The notes: generated from the letters alone by a model not told the origin. 64,000 bases of DNA from Anaerolineae bacterium (GCA_021463865.1 JAJTXY010000005.1:124001-188000); one strand, 5' to 3'; counted from the first letter of the stretch, positions 26,994 to 36,225 are shown. Numbers and translations are program-made.

Positions 26994-27367
26994 GGATTAA
27001 TCAACCCTCTCGCATGGGAGATAGTTATCAAGATTATGCAAAAATAGTAGCGAGATGGTGTTTGGGGAGCAGCCAATAACTACAATTCCATGAGCCATGG
27101 AACGCAGAGAATCGCTCGCACAGCCATTCAAAAAAAGTCAATGATGCAGCATTGAATGGATGCGTGTAACCTGTCTAGTAGGTTTAGATGGATGAGAGCA
27201 ACCGGACTACTAAATCAGGCACACTCCAACACCCCGTCAAAGGCGATTGGTGCGATTAGTGTGGCTGCAATTGTCATAATGTTTTACCTTGATGATTATG
27301 TGATATGCTGCAATACAAAGTATCATAGATTGGAATTGGTGTCTAGTCCCCCCAAAGGCTGAATTTA
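26994..27367. other. 374-base intergenic region with small repeats
   Basis: No convincing gene. It holds a perfect 7-base inverted repeat, TTCCATG-AGC-CATGGAA (27086-27102), and an imperfect direct repeat beginning ATGGATG (27156-27181 and 27188-27213, with about seven mismatches in 26 bases). The region separates the divergent MFS and DUF456 genes and probably contains both promoters. An open frame at 27156-27362 has no coding signature. Confidence 0.5.
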
Positions 27368-27871
27368 ATGGCGATAATAGGGATTGATTCAGGATTGTGG
27401 ATCGCGTTTGCACTAATGTTGATGTCCCTCGCATTTGTGGTGATTCCCTTTGTACCTGCACCGCTCGTGATGTGGGTTGTCGCAATCGGGTATGCCCTGA
27501 TTGAAGGCTTTGATCGGCTCACGCTCTTGGCGGCGGTGGTGCTGACGGTGCTGATGATTGTCGGGGTGACGGTTGATTTTTGGCTACGGCCTTTGGGGAT
27601 GGGAGAGCATGGCGGATGCTTGACGGCCATAGGCAGTTTAGTCGGCGGTATCTTGGGAACATTTTTAATTCCGATACCCATTCTAGGTTCCATCATCGGG
27701 GCAGTATTGGGCGCATTCTTCATGCAGTTGTTGAGACGGCGTGAATTACAGGAAGCGGTTGGGGCAGGCGGAGCAACCCTTAAGATGATTATTGTAGGTA
27801 AGATGATCGAATTTGCAGTCTGCCTAACTATGTTTGCTGTCTTTTTGGGTAGTGTCTACTTCACCCGGTAG
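27368..27871 (+). CDS. DUF456 membrane protein
   Basis: 167 residues with five or so membrane helices and two glycine-rich hairpin segments. The family landmarks are the FVVIPFVPAPLVMW segment near residue 25 and the glycine-rich GGILGTFLIPIPILGSIIGA near residue 95, which match DUF456. The biochemical function of DUF456 is unknown. AAAGG lies nine bases before the ATG. It is followed 70 bases later by the cyclic-nucleotide-binding regulator on the same strand. Confidence 0.78.
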   Translation: MAIIGIDSGLWIAFALMLMSLAFVVIPFVPAPLVMWVVAIGYALIEGFDRLTLLAAVVLTVLMIVGVTVDFWLRPLGMGEHGGCLTAIGSLVGGILGTFLIPIPILGSIIGAVLGAFFMQLLRRRELQEAVGAGGATLKMIIVGKMIEFAVCLTMFAVFLGSVYFTR

Positions 27872-27941
27872 GATGTGGTTGCACTATACCAAACTGGTCT
27901 ATACTGAAATAGAAAAACATTTTAGGAGGAAGGGAAGCAGT

Positions 27942-28613
27942 ATGGTTGCGGGAGTGGTTCACGGCAAGCTACGCGAAATATCCTTGTTTCAAGACCTGCC
28001 AGAAGCGGCGCTGATAGAGTTAGCAAAACATGCCCGATTGATGGAAGTGCCAGCGGGTGAAGTGTTGTTTGACCAAGACGACCCCGGCGATGCGTTCTAT
28101 TTAATTGATGAAGGGCAGGCCCATATCATGCGAAAGTATGATAATGGTGAAGAGGTGTGCCTAAAAACACTCGGCCCATTTGATGTCGTCGGTGAGCTTT
28201 CGATGGTGGTCGGTCAGCCGCGTACCGGATCGGTTGTTACGGCGTCGGATTGTACGTTGATCGCCCTTGAGCGCGATGCGTTTATGGAGGTAATTGACCG
28301 AGTGCCCGGCGCAGCGCTGAGTGTAATGCAACAACTTGGACTGCGACTGTATCACATGAATTTGCAGGTACGCGAACACGCGATAGGTAATGCAGCGGCG
28401 CGAGTTGCCAGCATAATATTACTATTGGCGGGCGACAAGGCGGGTGAAGTGCCGGGAGTGCAGCGGATTAACCGTATGGGGCGGGCGGCAGGTATGGATG
28501 GCGATGCGCTTGACCGGATGCTGCGTGAATGGGTGCGGCAGGGAATCATTGATTATGATGGGCGACTGTTGGTTGTGAAGAATGTGGATGCCCTGCGGGA
28601 GATTGCAGGCTAA
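27942..28613 (+). CDS. Cyclic-nucleotide-binding (Crp/Fnr-like) regulator
   Basis: 223 residues. The cNMP-binding beta-barrel covers about residues 10-130 (LFQDLPEAALIELAKHARLMEV ... GPFDVVGELSMVVGQPRTGSVV). The phosphate-binding cassette GELSMVVGQPRTGSV has the Gly-Glu and Arg-Thr typical of ligand-binding members. A dimer helix (about 130-150) and a C-terminal winged-helix-like region (INRMGRAAGMDGDALDRMLREWVRQG) follow, so it may bind DNA, although the helix-turn-helix is divergent from CRP. I chose the ATG at 27942 because AGGAGG lies 12 bases upstream. Confidence 0.8.
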   Translation: MVAGVVHGKLREISLFQDLPEAALIELAKHARLMEVPAGEVLFDQDDPGDAFYLIDEGQAHIMRKYDNGEEVCLKTLGPFDVVGELSMVVGQPRTGSVVTASDCTLIALERDAFMEVIDRVPGAALSVMQQLGLRLYHMNLQVREHAIGNAAARVASIILLLAGDKAGEVPGVQRINRMGRAAGMDGDALDRMLREWVRQGIIDYDGRLLVVKNVDALREIAG

Positions 28614-28623
28614 TGTGCGGCAG

Positions 28624-28652
28624 AAAAAGGGGCGATTTTTTGAAGATCGCCC
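28624..28652 (-). terminator. Rho-independent terminator for the cyclase gene
   Basis: GGGCGAT (28630-28636) pairs with ATCGCCC (28646-28652). On the minus strand a T-run follows (A at 28624-28628). It lies between two convergent genes. Confidence 0.8.
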
Positions 28653-28667
28653 TTCATCATCTCAAAT

Positions 28668-29531
28668 TTAGGCGAGGGCTAGGACACGGGCCGGGCCACC
28701 CGAACCCTCTTCCCAACGCGGAACCCCCACAATAACTGTTGCCTGACGATCTTTAATAGCGGCAAGGTTGGCGACCCCTTCGATGCCAAATTTGCCAGCG
28801 CCCAACACCGTGACATGCACATCAAAGGTGGTGGAAGCGCCAATATCAAGGCTGAGGGTATCTACGCCAATGCCGTGAATGTCGCGTTGCTCCACAAGGA
28901 ACGTGGCGGCCTCTGGACTGAAACCGGGGTAATGCTGGACCCCATCGGCATCCGCATTGCGGAAGGCTTCGGGTTCATTCCATTTGGCGTCCCAGCCCGA
29001 ATAGAGGAACACCACTGCGCCAGCCGGGATTTCACCATTGGCACTTTCCCATGCTTCGATGTCGGCAACATCTAGTGTGGCGTCGGCGACCTCGGCGGCT
29101 TTGGCAGAAATGTCTATCACGACAGCGGGGCTGACCAGATTGACCGCATCATAGTTGTCCACCGTTGTGCCGTCAGCAACAAAATGGGCTGGAATATCCA
29201 CATGCGTTCCAGCATGTTCCCCAAAATTCCATTTCTGAATATAGAAGCCGTCCTGCTCGACGGTGACAAAGGTCTCCCGCTTCGGGCCTTCGCCAATCAG
29301 ATAGGTAGGGACATTGACGGAAAACACATGGCTGAGGTCAATGACTTCGGTAGCTTCTTGGGCACGGGCGACTGCCATTCGATTCAATTTATTGGGGCCT
29401 AACATGGAAGCAACCGCCACCCCACCTGCGGTGAGTCCACCCATGCGCAAAAAGCTGCGTCGGCTGACTTGTGGAACTCCTTCACGGGCAATACGTTCAC
29501 GAACGACCTGTGCGACATTTGGTGAGCACAT
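28668..29531 (-). CDS. Tat-exported cyclase-family hydrolase
   Basis: 287 residues. The N-terminus has a twin-arginine signal (SRRSFLRMGG, then a hydrophobic segment to about residue 57), so it is exported folded. The body is the cyclase/kynurenine-formamidase-like fold, with the metal-binding motif HAGTHVDIPAHF and a second late motif (IHGIGVDTLSLD). The family hydrolyses N-formylkynurenine, isatin or related amides; the extracytoplasmic location argues against kynurenine metabolism. The substrate is unknown. It has its own terminator and stands alone. Confidence 0.85.
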   Translation of the reverse strand: MCSPNVAQVVRERIAREGVPQVSRRSFLRMGGLTAGGVAVASMLGPNKLNRMAVARAQEATEVIDLSHVFSVNVPTYLIGEGPKRETFVTVEQDGFYIQKWNFGEHAGTHVDIPAHFVADGTTVDNYDAVNLVSPAVVIDISAKAAEVADATLDVADIEAWESANGEIPAGAVVFLYSGWDAKWNEPEAFRNADADGVQHYPGFSPEAATFLVEQRDIHGIGVDTLSLDIGASTTFDVHVTVLGAGKFGIEGVANLAAIKDRQATVIVGVPRWEEGSGGPARVLALA

Positions 29532-29661
29532 AAGAATATATCCTCCAGAAAAGCAGTAAGTTGTTGGGTATGGTCTAATATGGAGGAGAGTATAGGCTCA
29601 AATCTTGATCTTCGGCAAATTTTTGTCTTGCGGATGATACAAGAATTGAGCCAATCATAGT

Positions 29662-32600
29662 TTATTGGAGTCGCCAGATATTAAAATCGCTGTAATCAGT
29701 GGTTTCGGCAGCAACCTCATTCACCAAGCCAATTGTGAGAGCAAAACCACCACTGGCCGTCAGAGCGCTGAGATCGAGCGATGCGACCCATTGATTGTTG
29801 ATGAATAGGTGACCGAGATGGTCTATCGCTAAGATCGTGATTTGATTTTGCTCACCAGCGCCTGTGTTCAATTGGTCAACATTGCCCTCGGCGAGCGTAG
29901 TGTATTGATTGTTCTTCAAAAGGAATAGAATCCAGTGCTTGGCTGAATCTACTCCGAAAATATAGGTTTCGGATGGGCTGTTGCGGAACAAGAAACCATA
30001 GTCCCACGCATTTGCGCTGGCATCATAAGGATTGATGAAGGTCGTGGTCATGACAAAATCCTTGGCCGAGCCACGCGCAAAGGTGGTTTCAAGATTACCA
30101 TCAGCTTCGTGGTTGAGGCTACCTGCCACCGGGCCATAAATCTGTTCGAGTGACCAGATGGTGAAGTTGCTATAGTTGAAGCGCCACTCGACATCAAATT
30201 CCGTGCCCAAACCAGACGCGACGGACACGTCCCCGGCATCTGGTAGCTGGGTCAACTCTATGGCGGTGACGAACTCATCGTTTAAATAGAGCAGGGCGAC
30301 ATTACCCGCCGCGATAAGTCGGAGTCGATTTGACCCACCCTCGCTGGTGTCGAAACTATTCAAGGTTCCATTGACAAGTGGGGTAGTGCCGCTGTCGAGC
30401 GTCAGCACGACATTCCACTCAAGATTTGAATTAACCGCAATAGTATAGAACTCGGTGCCTTGATCATGGATCAGGAAACCAAAATCCCATGCTTGACGGG
30501 TGGGGGAGGGATTGGCGAATACGACTTCGACCATAAAGTCTTTTAGATTGACTTGGGCAGGTACGTAGTCAATGAGTTCGTTATCCAATGCTGCCAAAAT
30601 GCCAGAGGAAGGCCCAAACACGGGGGCCGCTTGAATCGGCCAGCTAGAGGCATCACCCACTGATGCGGGGGTGGCGGTTGGAATGGTCGGCGTGAGCGAC
30701 GGCGTAAAGGTCGGAGTCGGGGTTGGGGTCGCATCTTGGGCATTCACGGTGGGTAAACTGGTGCAGTCGCCAGTGGTCGTGACAATATCCTCACGAACCC
30801 AGACATTACCCGCTACTTGTAGCCAATTAAATCCATCCTCGCCCGATGTGATGCCAGTAGCTAGGAGTTGATCCCCCAATGCAATATTCGCGGCAACGTC
30901 AGATTCCGTGCTTGGCTCCTCGCGCAGACGGGTTTGTGATTGGGCAGGTGTAAGGATGCAGGCGTTTTCCTGAATGGCCCAAACAGCGAAATCTCGATAG
31001 CGCATAATTTCGCCTTCGGATAGATTACCCTGTACCAAGCTCGTGCCAAAAGAGACGCTCCCACTATCGGTGCGGCTTGAGACATTGAGGGTAACAACCA
31101 AATTGCCGTTGATGAACAAAATGCCTGTTCCATCCACAACCACTAACATGAGATGGTTGGTATCGCCGTCTTCCAAATTTAAGCCGTAAACCTTGCCGGA
31201 TTCAATGTCGGTGACGTTTTCTCCCGTTTGCCAGTTGCTGAGGCTGTAGTTTAGGTTGGAGTCAATAATCAGGCGCAACTGCTCATCGGTGGCGGTTTCA
31301 CGGAATAGAAAGCCTGCATCCCATACGGCTTCGGATGTGGGGTAGGGATTGATAAACGTCACCTCGGCAATGAAGTCGCGGGTATCTGTACCAGAGATGA
31401 CGCTGCGAATGAAACCATCATCCCGATAAGTAAAATTGCCGCTTTGTGGCCCAAAGACCAATTCGCCCGGAACATTCTGCACCAATTGAGGATTGAAGTT
31501 CGCCACGAGTGTCGCAGTTGGTTGCGTTTGCATTGCCAAAATGGTGGCGCGGGTATCTACGGTAGGCGCAGGGGTGTTCGAGGGACGCGGGGTGGCCGTT
31601 GGCGTAGATGATGAAGTTGCCGTCGCAGTTGGCGTGTTGGTGGCCTCTGGTGTGTCCGAAGGCGTTGGCGTTTGTGAAGGTGTATAGGTCAGACTGGCTG
31701 TATGAGTCGCGGAAGGCGTGAATGTCTGGGTTGGCGTCAACGTGTCGGTTGCGGTTGCGGTTCGTGACGGCGTATGGGTTGATGTTGATGTATTGGTAGG
31801 TGTTCTGCTCGGTGTCAATGTGTTGGTAGAAGTGGATGTCGGTGTTTTTGTCCACAAGGTTGCTGTTGCGGTTTCGGCGCGGGCAATCACACCAGCAGCG
31901 ACGGTTTCTTGAAAGGCCGTCTGAGAAGCCTCGATTACCAGCTTGGTGCTTTGGGCGTCAAAAGTCGCTTGAGCGGCTGATTCAGAATCAAATGAAGTTG
32001 CGGTTGGTGATGGAGTATCGGCTACTTCTTCGGTTGGCGTGTCTATTTGGGCAATCGAAGTCGGCGCCGGAGTAGTTTTTTTGTCGTCATCCGGATTGCT
32101 GGCGAGAACAAAGATTACTCCACCTAAGAGCAGCACCACGATACCTGCGATGAGCCATGTGATAGGGTTTTTATGGATAGGGCGAGAGGTCTGTAAAATG
32201 GTGGTGGCCTTTTCGCCTGTGTGTTCTTTGGGCACCGTGCGGGCTGCAACTTTGGTTCGTACTTGCAGTGGTGTGGTAAAGAAAGTCGTTTTTACATCGG
32301 CGAAACCAGAGCACGCATCGGCAAACGCTTCCGCAAAGGCCGTACAATTGGGGTAACGGTCTTCGGGTTGCTTCGCCAGTGCTTGCCCAAGTACGGCAGT
32401 CAGGCTTTCAGGGATACTGCTGCGTTCCAAATGGGGCGGCGGTGGGGTTTCGTTGAGATGCTTGTGCATCAATGCGTAGGGTGTGGTAGCTTCGAAGGGT
32501 AGCTTGCCAACCAATAATTGATAGGTAATAACAGCTAATGAATATTGATCGGATGCTGGGGTGACTTTTTCACCGCGCCATTGTTCGGGGGGCATAAACG

Positions 32601-33153
32601 AAGGCGTCCCCATGGTCATATTGGTGCCCGTTAAGCCCGCACCGGTGCCCTCGATCAATTTAGCGATGCCAAAGTCTACCAAAAATGCCACACCCTGATC
32701 ATCGAACATAATATTGCTGGGTTTGACATCACGGTGGATTACGCCTCTGGCATGGGCATAATCGAGGGCGCTGGCAATTTGCTTGATGAGTTCGGCGACT
32801 TCACGCGGGGCTGGGAGGGGTTTTTCATTGACGAGAGTGTCATTGAGGCGGTCAGCCAAAGTGCCGCCCGTCAATAGACGCATCACGACATAACTGGTGC
32901 CGCGCTGGAGTCCGTAATCATAAACAGGCACAATATGCTGATGTTCAAGGGAAGCGGCGGTTTGGGCTTCACGGTTGAAGCGCTCCAAATAGAGGGTTTG
33001 TCCAGCGAGCGTTGCTGGTAAAACCTTAACAGCAACCCAGCGTTTGAGATTCTTTTGATGGGCGCGATAGACTGCACCCATGCCGCCCGCGCCAAGCAGT
33101 TCTCGTAGCTCGTACTGACCTAGCGTCTGTCCGGCGAGATTATCGACACTCAT
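29662..33153 (-). CDS. Large receptor-type Ser/Thr protein kinase
   Basis: A 1163-residue single-pass kinase. The PknB-type kinase domain (about 1-290) is complete: LGAGGMGAVYRAH, AVKVLP, VIHRDVKPSNIMF, VDFGIAK and GTPSFMPPEQW. One membrane helix follows (WLIAGIVVLLLGGVIFVLA). Outside come a long Ser/Thr/Pro linker (about 400-550), a LamG-like beta-sandwich repeat, an SH3-like module (TRLREEPSTESDVAANIALGD) and two further sandwich repeats, each with (F/V)INPYxxxxxAWDxGFLFR-like cores. The frame is open to 33246, but GGAG sits just before the ATG at 33153. It is divergent from the sigma factor gene. Confidence 0.9.
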   Translation of the reverse strand: MSVDNLAGQTLGQYELRELLGAGGMGAVYRAHQKNLKRWVAVKVLPATLAGQTLYLERFNREAQTAASLEHQHIVPVYDYGLQRGTSYVVMRLLTGGTLADRLNDTLVNEKPLPAPREVAELIKQIASALDYAHARGVIHRDVKPSNIMFDDQGVAFLVDFGIAKLIEGTGAGLTGTNMTMGTPSFMPPEQWRGEKVTPASDQYSLAVITYQLLVGKLPFEATTPYALMHKHLNETPPPPHLERSSIPESLTAVLGQALAKQPEDRYPNCTAFAEAFADACSGFADVKTTFFTTPLQVRTKVAARTVPKEHTGEKATTILQTSRPIHKNPITWLIAGIVVLLLGGVIFVLASNPDDDKKTTPAPTSIAQIDTPTEEVADTPSPTATSFDSESAAQATFDAQSTKLVIEASQTAFQETVAAGVIARAETATATLWTKTPTSTSTNTLTPSRTPTNTSTSTHTPSRTATATDTLTPTQTFTPSATHTASLTYTPSQTPTPSDTPEATNTPTATATSSSTPTATPRPSNTPAPTVDTRATILAMQTQPTATLVANFNPQLVQNVPGELVFGPQSGNFTYRDDGFIRSVISGTDTRDFIAEVTFINPYPTSEAVWDAGFLFRETATDEQLRLIIDSNLNYSLSNWQTGENVTDIESGKVYGLNLEDGDTNHLMLVVVDGTGILFINGNLVVTLNVSSRTDSGSVSFGTSLVQGNLSEGEIMRYRDFAVWAIQENACILTPAQSQTRLREEPSTESDVAANIALGDQLLATGITSGEDGFNWLQVAGNVWVREDIVTTTGDCTSLPTVNAQDATPTPTPTFTPSLTPTIPTATPASVGDASSWPIQAAPVFGPSSGILAALDNELIDYVPAQVNLKDFMVEVVFANPSPTRQAWDFGFLIHDQGTEFYTIAVNSNLEWNVVLTLDSGTTPLVNGTLNSFDTSEGGSNRLRLIAAGNVALLYLNDEFVTAIELTQLPDAGDVSVASGLGTEFDVEWRFNYSNFTIWSLEQIYGPVAGSLNHEADGNLETTFARGSAKDFVMTTTFINPYDASANAWDYGFLFRNSPSETYIFGVDSAKHWILFLLKNNQYTTLAEGNVDQLNTGAGEQNQITILAIDHLGHLFINNQWVASLDLSALTASGGFALTIGLVNEVAAETTDYSDFNIWRLQ

Positions 33154-33347
33154 CGGCTCTCCATTGAGATGTTTTCGATAAAAACCAGACCTTAACATTA
33201 CCAGTTTCGAAAATTGACGGCAAGTTTGAATTCTTGTCCGGCACACTGGTTTGAGAAATGTTAAGGGATTTGATGTAACGGTTTGGCATGACAGGTGTCT
33301 CTAGGGGATGCACGACGAGTGGCTACATCCTTTTGGAGAATGCATGA

Positions 33348-33947
33348 ATGATACAGGTGCGGAGAAAAACATTGTTTCCATCCAATCCAGAAATGGAAAA
33401 TTTGGAAAACGCTGCAACTGAGGCCCGTCAGATGCAAGCTGCGATGCACGACTTGGCACACTTTGCCCCCATTTATGAACAATATTTTGGGCGCATCTAT
33501 CGTTATTGTGTGCGTCGGGTGGGATCGGTTGAAGAGGCCGAAGATTTGACGAGTGTCATTTTTACACGAGCGTTGGTTTCAATCGCAGGCTATCGTGGCG
33601 GTTCGGTGGCGGCGTGGTTATTTCAAATCGCCCATAATGCGGTGGTCAATCACCTAAGAAGTCGTCGAACTCATCTCTCGATTGATGATGCCGAGATTGA
33701 CCTTGTTGCGGATCACCCAGCCCCGCTAGACAACATGATGCGGGATGAAACCCAACAAGCCTTACGAGATTTGGTGGCAACCCTAGCGGATGAGCAACAA
33801 AATTTACTGGCACTCAAGCTGGTAGCAGGTTTAAGCGCCGCCGAAATCGGTCAAGTCATCGGCAAAAACGCCGGGGCGGTGCGGGTGGAATTGCATCGCG
33901 TTATCAGCAAATTACGTGCCCGATATGATGAGTTGGAATTGGATTAA
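33348..33947 (+). CDS. ECF-type RNA polymerase sigma factor
   Basis: 199 residues. Region 2 (about 40-100: FAPIYEQYFGRIYRYC, EEAEDLTSVIFTRAL, AAWLFQIAHNAVVNHLR) and region 4 (about 135-190: LATLADEQQNLLALKLVAGLSAAEIGQVI) are both clear. This is an extracytoplasmic-function sigma factor that would direct polymerase to a specific promoter set. A GGAG site is nine bases before the ATG. The next gene begins five bases after its stop and encodes a membrane protein, the usual position of an anti-sigma factor. Confidence 0.93.
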   Translation: MIQVRRKTLFPSNPEMENLENAATEARQMQAAMHDLAHFAPIYEQYFGRIYRYCVRRVGSVEEAEDLTSVIFTRALVSIAGYRGGSVAAWLFQIAHNAVVNHLRSRRTHLSIDDAEIDLVADHPAPLDNMMRDETQQALRDLVATLADEQQNLLALKLVAGLSAAEIGQVIGKNAGAVRVELHRVISKLRARYDELELD

Positions 33948-33952
33948 ACCCC

Positions 33953-35566
33953 ATGAACGAACACCGATCACAAACCGAACTGCTCGATCTCTATCTGCAA
34001 GCCTTGACCCGCGACCCACAAACACCTGTGCCCCCCGGCCTTGACGAAAAGATGGCAGCATTTGCTCGTCAGTTGATGGACGCGGATGGGATAGAAGCCC
34101 CAGTATTTGCGGTTCAACAGCGTGTGTGGGAAAAAATGATGGTCGCCGCCCAAAAATCTTCGCCGCCTGTTTCTTCAAATGGTCGTACTCACTCGTCACT
34201 TCGGCCACTGCATATGGAGGAAATGATGAACAATACACTTGCCCCTCGTTTGGAAGGGTATTCAACCGGACGGCGTTTGAATTTTTCGCTAGTGGTAGCG
34301 GCGCTGACCGTGATGATATTTGCAGTCGTAGTCATTTTTATGGCAATGTCCCCGCGAGACGACAAAACTATCGGGGCAGTGGGGTTGCAGGGATCGGCGA
34401 CCCCGCAAAGCACGGCGGTCAATACTTTCACACCAGAACCGTCGAATCCGAGTGCTTCTGGCTTTACATTACCTCCCTATCAATCCGCCTTAATTTCGTT
34501 GGAGGTAGGGGGAAGCGTCGAGGGAACGGTTACTGGTGATGAACCCATCTATTACTATCTTGTGCAAGGGCGGGCAGGAGACTTACTCTCTGTCACGGTT
34601 AATGCGTCTGATTTGGTAAATACGGGTTACTTTCTACAATATACTCCCCGTGTAGGCAGTGGCAATGGTGGCGGTGGTGGCGGCGGTGGCGGTGGCGGTG
34701 GCGGCCCAGCAGGTCAGCCCATTACCCAAGTCGTCACCATCCCTATCGCTGAAAACGCCGTGATTATTTTCAGTGTCGAAAATAATGCTGGAGGGCGTCC
34801 AATCACCTATACGATTGACTTGGGGCAGGTCGAAGTTCCAACCCTGACCTATGGCGAGGCAGTAACTAGTACCTATACGCCTGATAATAATCCCGCTTTC
34901 CCGTATACCTACTATGATTTTGTGGGTCAGCGCGGCGACATTGTAGACATATCGGTGGCGGGGGATGGCATGGATGCTGTTATGCGATTGAGCCGTGTAG
35001 GGGAGACCGGAGAACTAACAGTTGATGACGACAGTGGCGCGGTTTATAACCCTGAAATTTTGGGCTTCCAGTTACCTGCCGATGGCACCTATCGTGTTGA
35101 ATTGTTTTTGAGGAATTTCAACGGTGAATTGGAGGGGTCAGAATACACAATTGCGCTCAACAAACGCGAACCCATCGTCCTTACCCTCGAAGAACGTGCC
35201 CAACTTACCTTGCTGGACAAATATCCGGCACTCGTTGCGGTTTTCGAGGGGCAGGCGGGTCAGACCATCGAACTGACGATTGAATACAACGAAACACACT
35301 CGTTGGTCAGCTTTTCGGTTGAGCAGAATGGACAGATACTTGACCAAGCGATAGCCTATCCCAACGTGGGTGTGTCTTCCACATCACCTGAAAACTCGAC
35401 AGGTGGGGGAGTTCCGATGCGAATTGTCCGAGAAATTACGGTTCCAGCAGAGGGTACGGTCAGTATCTTTGTTAATGCGGATGTTTCGTCGGTTAGGCGG
35501 GATGCGAATATGACAGGCTACCCATTGTTCGTTGATATTTTCGATGTCGTGCTGCGAAATCGGTAA
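33953..35566 (+). CDS. Anti-sigma-like membrane protein with PPC-like domains
   Basis: 537 residues. The N-terminal ~105 are cytoplasmic and helical (LLDLYLQALTRD), the expected place for sigma binding, though no ZAS zinc motif is seen. One membrane helix follows (FSLVVAALTVMIFAVVVIFMA). The outer part has two or more pre-peptidase-C-like sandwiches (YYYLVQGRAGDLLSVTVNA, YYDFVGQRGDIVDISV) and a run of thirteen glycines (34667-34705). Coupling to the ECF sigma gene (five-base gap) makes an anti-sigma or sensor role likely, by context. A terminator follows. Confidence 0.75.
   Translation: MNEHRSQTELLDLYLQALTRDPQTPVPPGLDEKMAAFARQLMDADGIEAPVFAVQQRVWEKMMVAAQKSSPPVSSNGRTHSSLRPLHMEEMMNNTLAPRLEGYSTGRRLNFSLVVAALTVMIFAVVVIFMAMSPRDDKTIGAVGLQGSATPQSTAVNTFTPEPSNPSASGFTLPPYQSALISLEVGGSVEGTVTGDEPIYYYLVQGRAGDLLSVTVNASDLVNTGYFLQYTPRVGSGNGGGGGGGGGGGGGPAGQPITQVVTIPIAENAVIIFSVENNAGGRPITYTIDLGQVEVPTLTYGEAVTSTYTPDNNPAFPYTYYDFVGQRGDIVDISVAGDGMDAVMRLSRVGETGELTVDDDSGAVYNPEILGFQLPADGTYRVELFLRNFNGELEGSEYTIALNKREPIVLTLEERAQLTLLDKYPALVAVFEGQAGQTIELTIEYNETHSLVSFSVEQNGQILDQAIAYPNVGVSSTSPENSTGGGVPMRIVREITVPAEGTVSIFVNADVSSVRRDANMTGYPLFVDIFDVVLRNR
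34667..34705 (+). repeat. Gly-codon microsatellite (GGY repeat)
   Basis: Thirteen consecutive GGT/GGC codons inside the anti-sigma-like gene encode a polyglycine spacer in the outer part of the protein. The repeat may vary in length by slippage, in-frame. Confidence 0.85.
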
Positions 35567-35593
35567 TTCAAAAGCCCTTTTAATAAGCGCTTT

Positions 35594-35624
35594 AAGGCAG
35601 GTGAGTTTTGGCCTGCCTTTTTGT
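35594..35624 (+). terminator. Rho-independent terminator of the sigma operon
   Basis: AAGGCAGG (35594-35601) pairs with CCTGCCTT (35612-35619), followed by a T-rich run. Confidence 0.88.
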
Positions 35625-35667
35625 TTATTTTGGACGGTTTGTTAACACAAAACTAACGTTTTTGATG

Positions 35668-35673
35668 TATAAT
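35668..35673 (+). promoter_or_regulatory. Candidate -10 box (TATAAT)
   Basis: A perfect TATAAT about 50 bases before the proposed SWIM gene start. There is no good -35 at the usual distance. Because it lies inside an upstream extension of the SWIM frame, it argues for the later start. Confidence 0.4.
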
Positions 35674-35721
35674 AGAATATATGTTCGGAAACTTGTGCAG
35701 CAGGAGTATCTACATCTAGAT

Positions 35722-36081
35722 ATGAAGCCTAAACACATCAAACAACTGCAAGCGCAGAGCCGAAAATTGCAAGCGCGTCGGGTGGATCATGACACCTTTG
35801 TCGTCGAAAGCGTTTCGAACCCTGTTGCCAACCACGTAGTCACCGTCAAATTTGAGCGTGATGGCACGATTCATACGCGCTGTACGTGCGAATGGGCCGT
35901 CAATCAGGGAATTGCGTGTTCGCATGTCATGGCAGTACTGGAGTATCTGGCGTCCCTGCGAGGCCGCACGCTGAGTTTCTGGCTGACGGAGGAGGAGGCC
36001 AAACGCCAAAAACAGCGCGTGTTTTGTCTGGCAGATCGTCGGCGAGATGAGGGTGTGTGGATTACCAGTCGCGCCGGATAA
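35722..36081 (+). CDS. SWIM zinc-finger protein
   Basis: 119 residues. A SWIM motif is clear: CTCEWAVNQGIACSH (CxC...CxH), which binds zinc and usually contacts DNA or protein. The N-terminal ~60 residues are a beta-rich lead-in typical of small SWIM proteins, and the C-terminus is basic. I placed the start at the ATG at 35722 because a TATAAT at 35668 lies upstream. The frame is open to 35608, and AGGAG (35702-35706) is 15 bases away, farther than usual. It stands alone between two terminators. Confidence 0.75.
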   Translation: MKPKHIKQLQAQSRKLQARRVDHDTFVVESVSNPVANHVVTVKFERDGTIHTRCTCEWAVNQGIACSHVMAVLEYLASLRGRTLSFWLTEEEAKRQKQRVFCLADRRRDEGVWITSRAG

Positions 36082-36090
36082 GCGAGTTAG

Positions 36091-36120
36091 AAGGCGGGGT
36101 CAAACCCTGCCTTTTTATTT
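36091..36120 (+). terminator. Rho-independent terminator after the SWIM gene
   Basis: AAGGCGGGG (36091-36099) pairs with CCCTGCCTT (36105-36113), with one G-U pair and a T-rich tail. Confidence 0.85.
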
Positions 36121-36196
36121 TACTGACGGAATGTAGTCGCATGGGTAACTCAATTGCTATGTTACCCCGACTCTAACTGACTTATAACCGCCTAGC

Positions 36197-36225
36197 GGTA
36201 TATAGTGAAGATATACCTATATAGG
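36197..36225 (+). promoter_or_regulatory. Dyad and palindrome upstream of a LysM gene
   Basis: A perfect 7-base inverted repeat, GGTATAT-7-ATATACC (36197-36217), is followed by a 10-base palindrome, CCTATATAGG (36216-36225), about 20 bases before the start codon. It is a candidate operator or promoter element. Confidence 0.45.

Noticed and set aside
27156-27362. A 68-residue open frame in the long intergenic gap
   Set aside because: No ribosome site, no recognisable pattern, and its sequence partly reflects a degenerate direct repeat.
31543-31870. Dense short repeats that look like a tandem-repeat array or several overlapping frames
   Set aside because: They are the Ser/Thr/Pro linker of the receptor kinase read on the other strand; unit length is irregular, with no spacers as in CRISPR.
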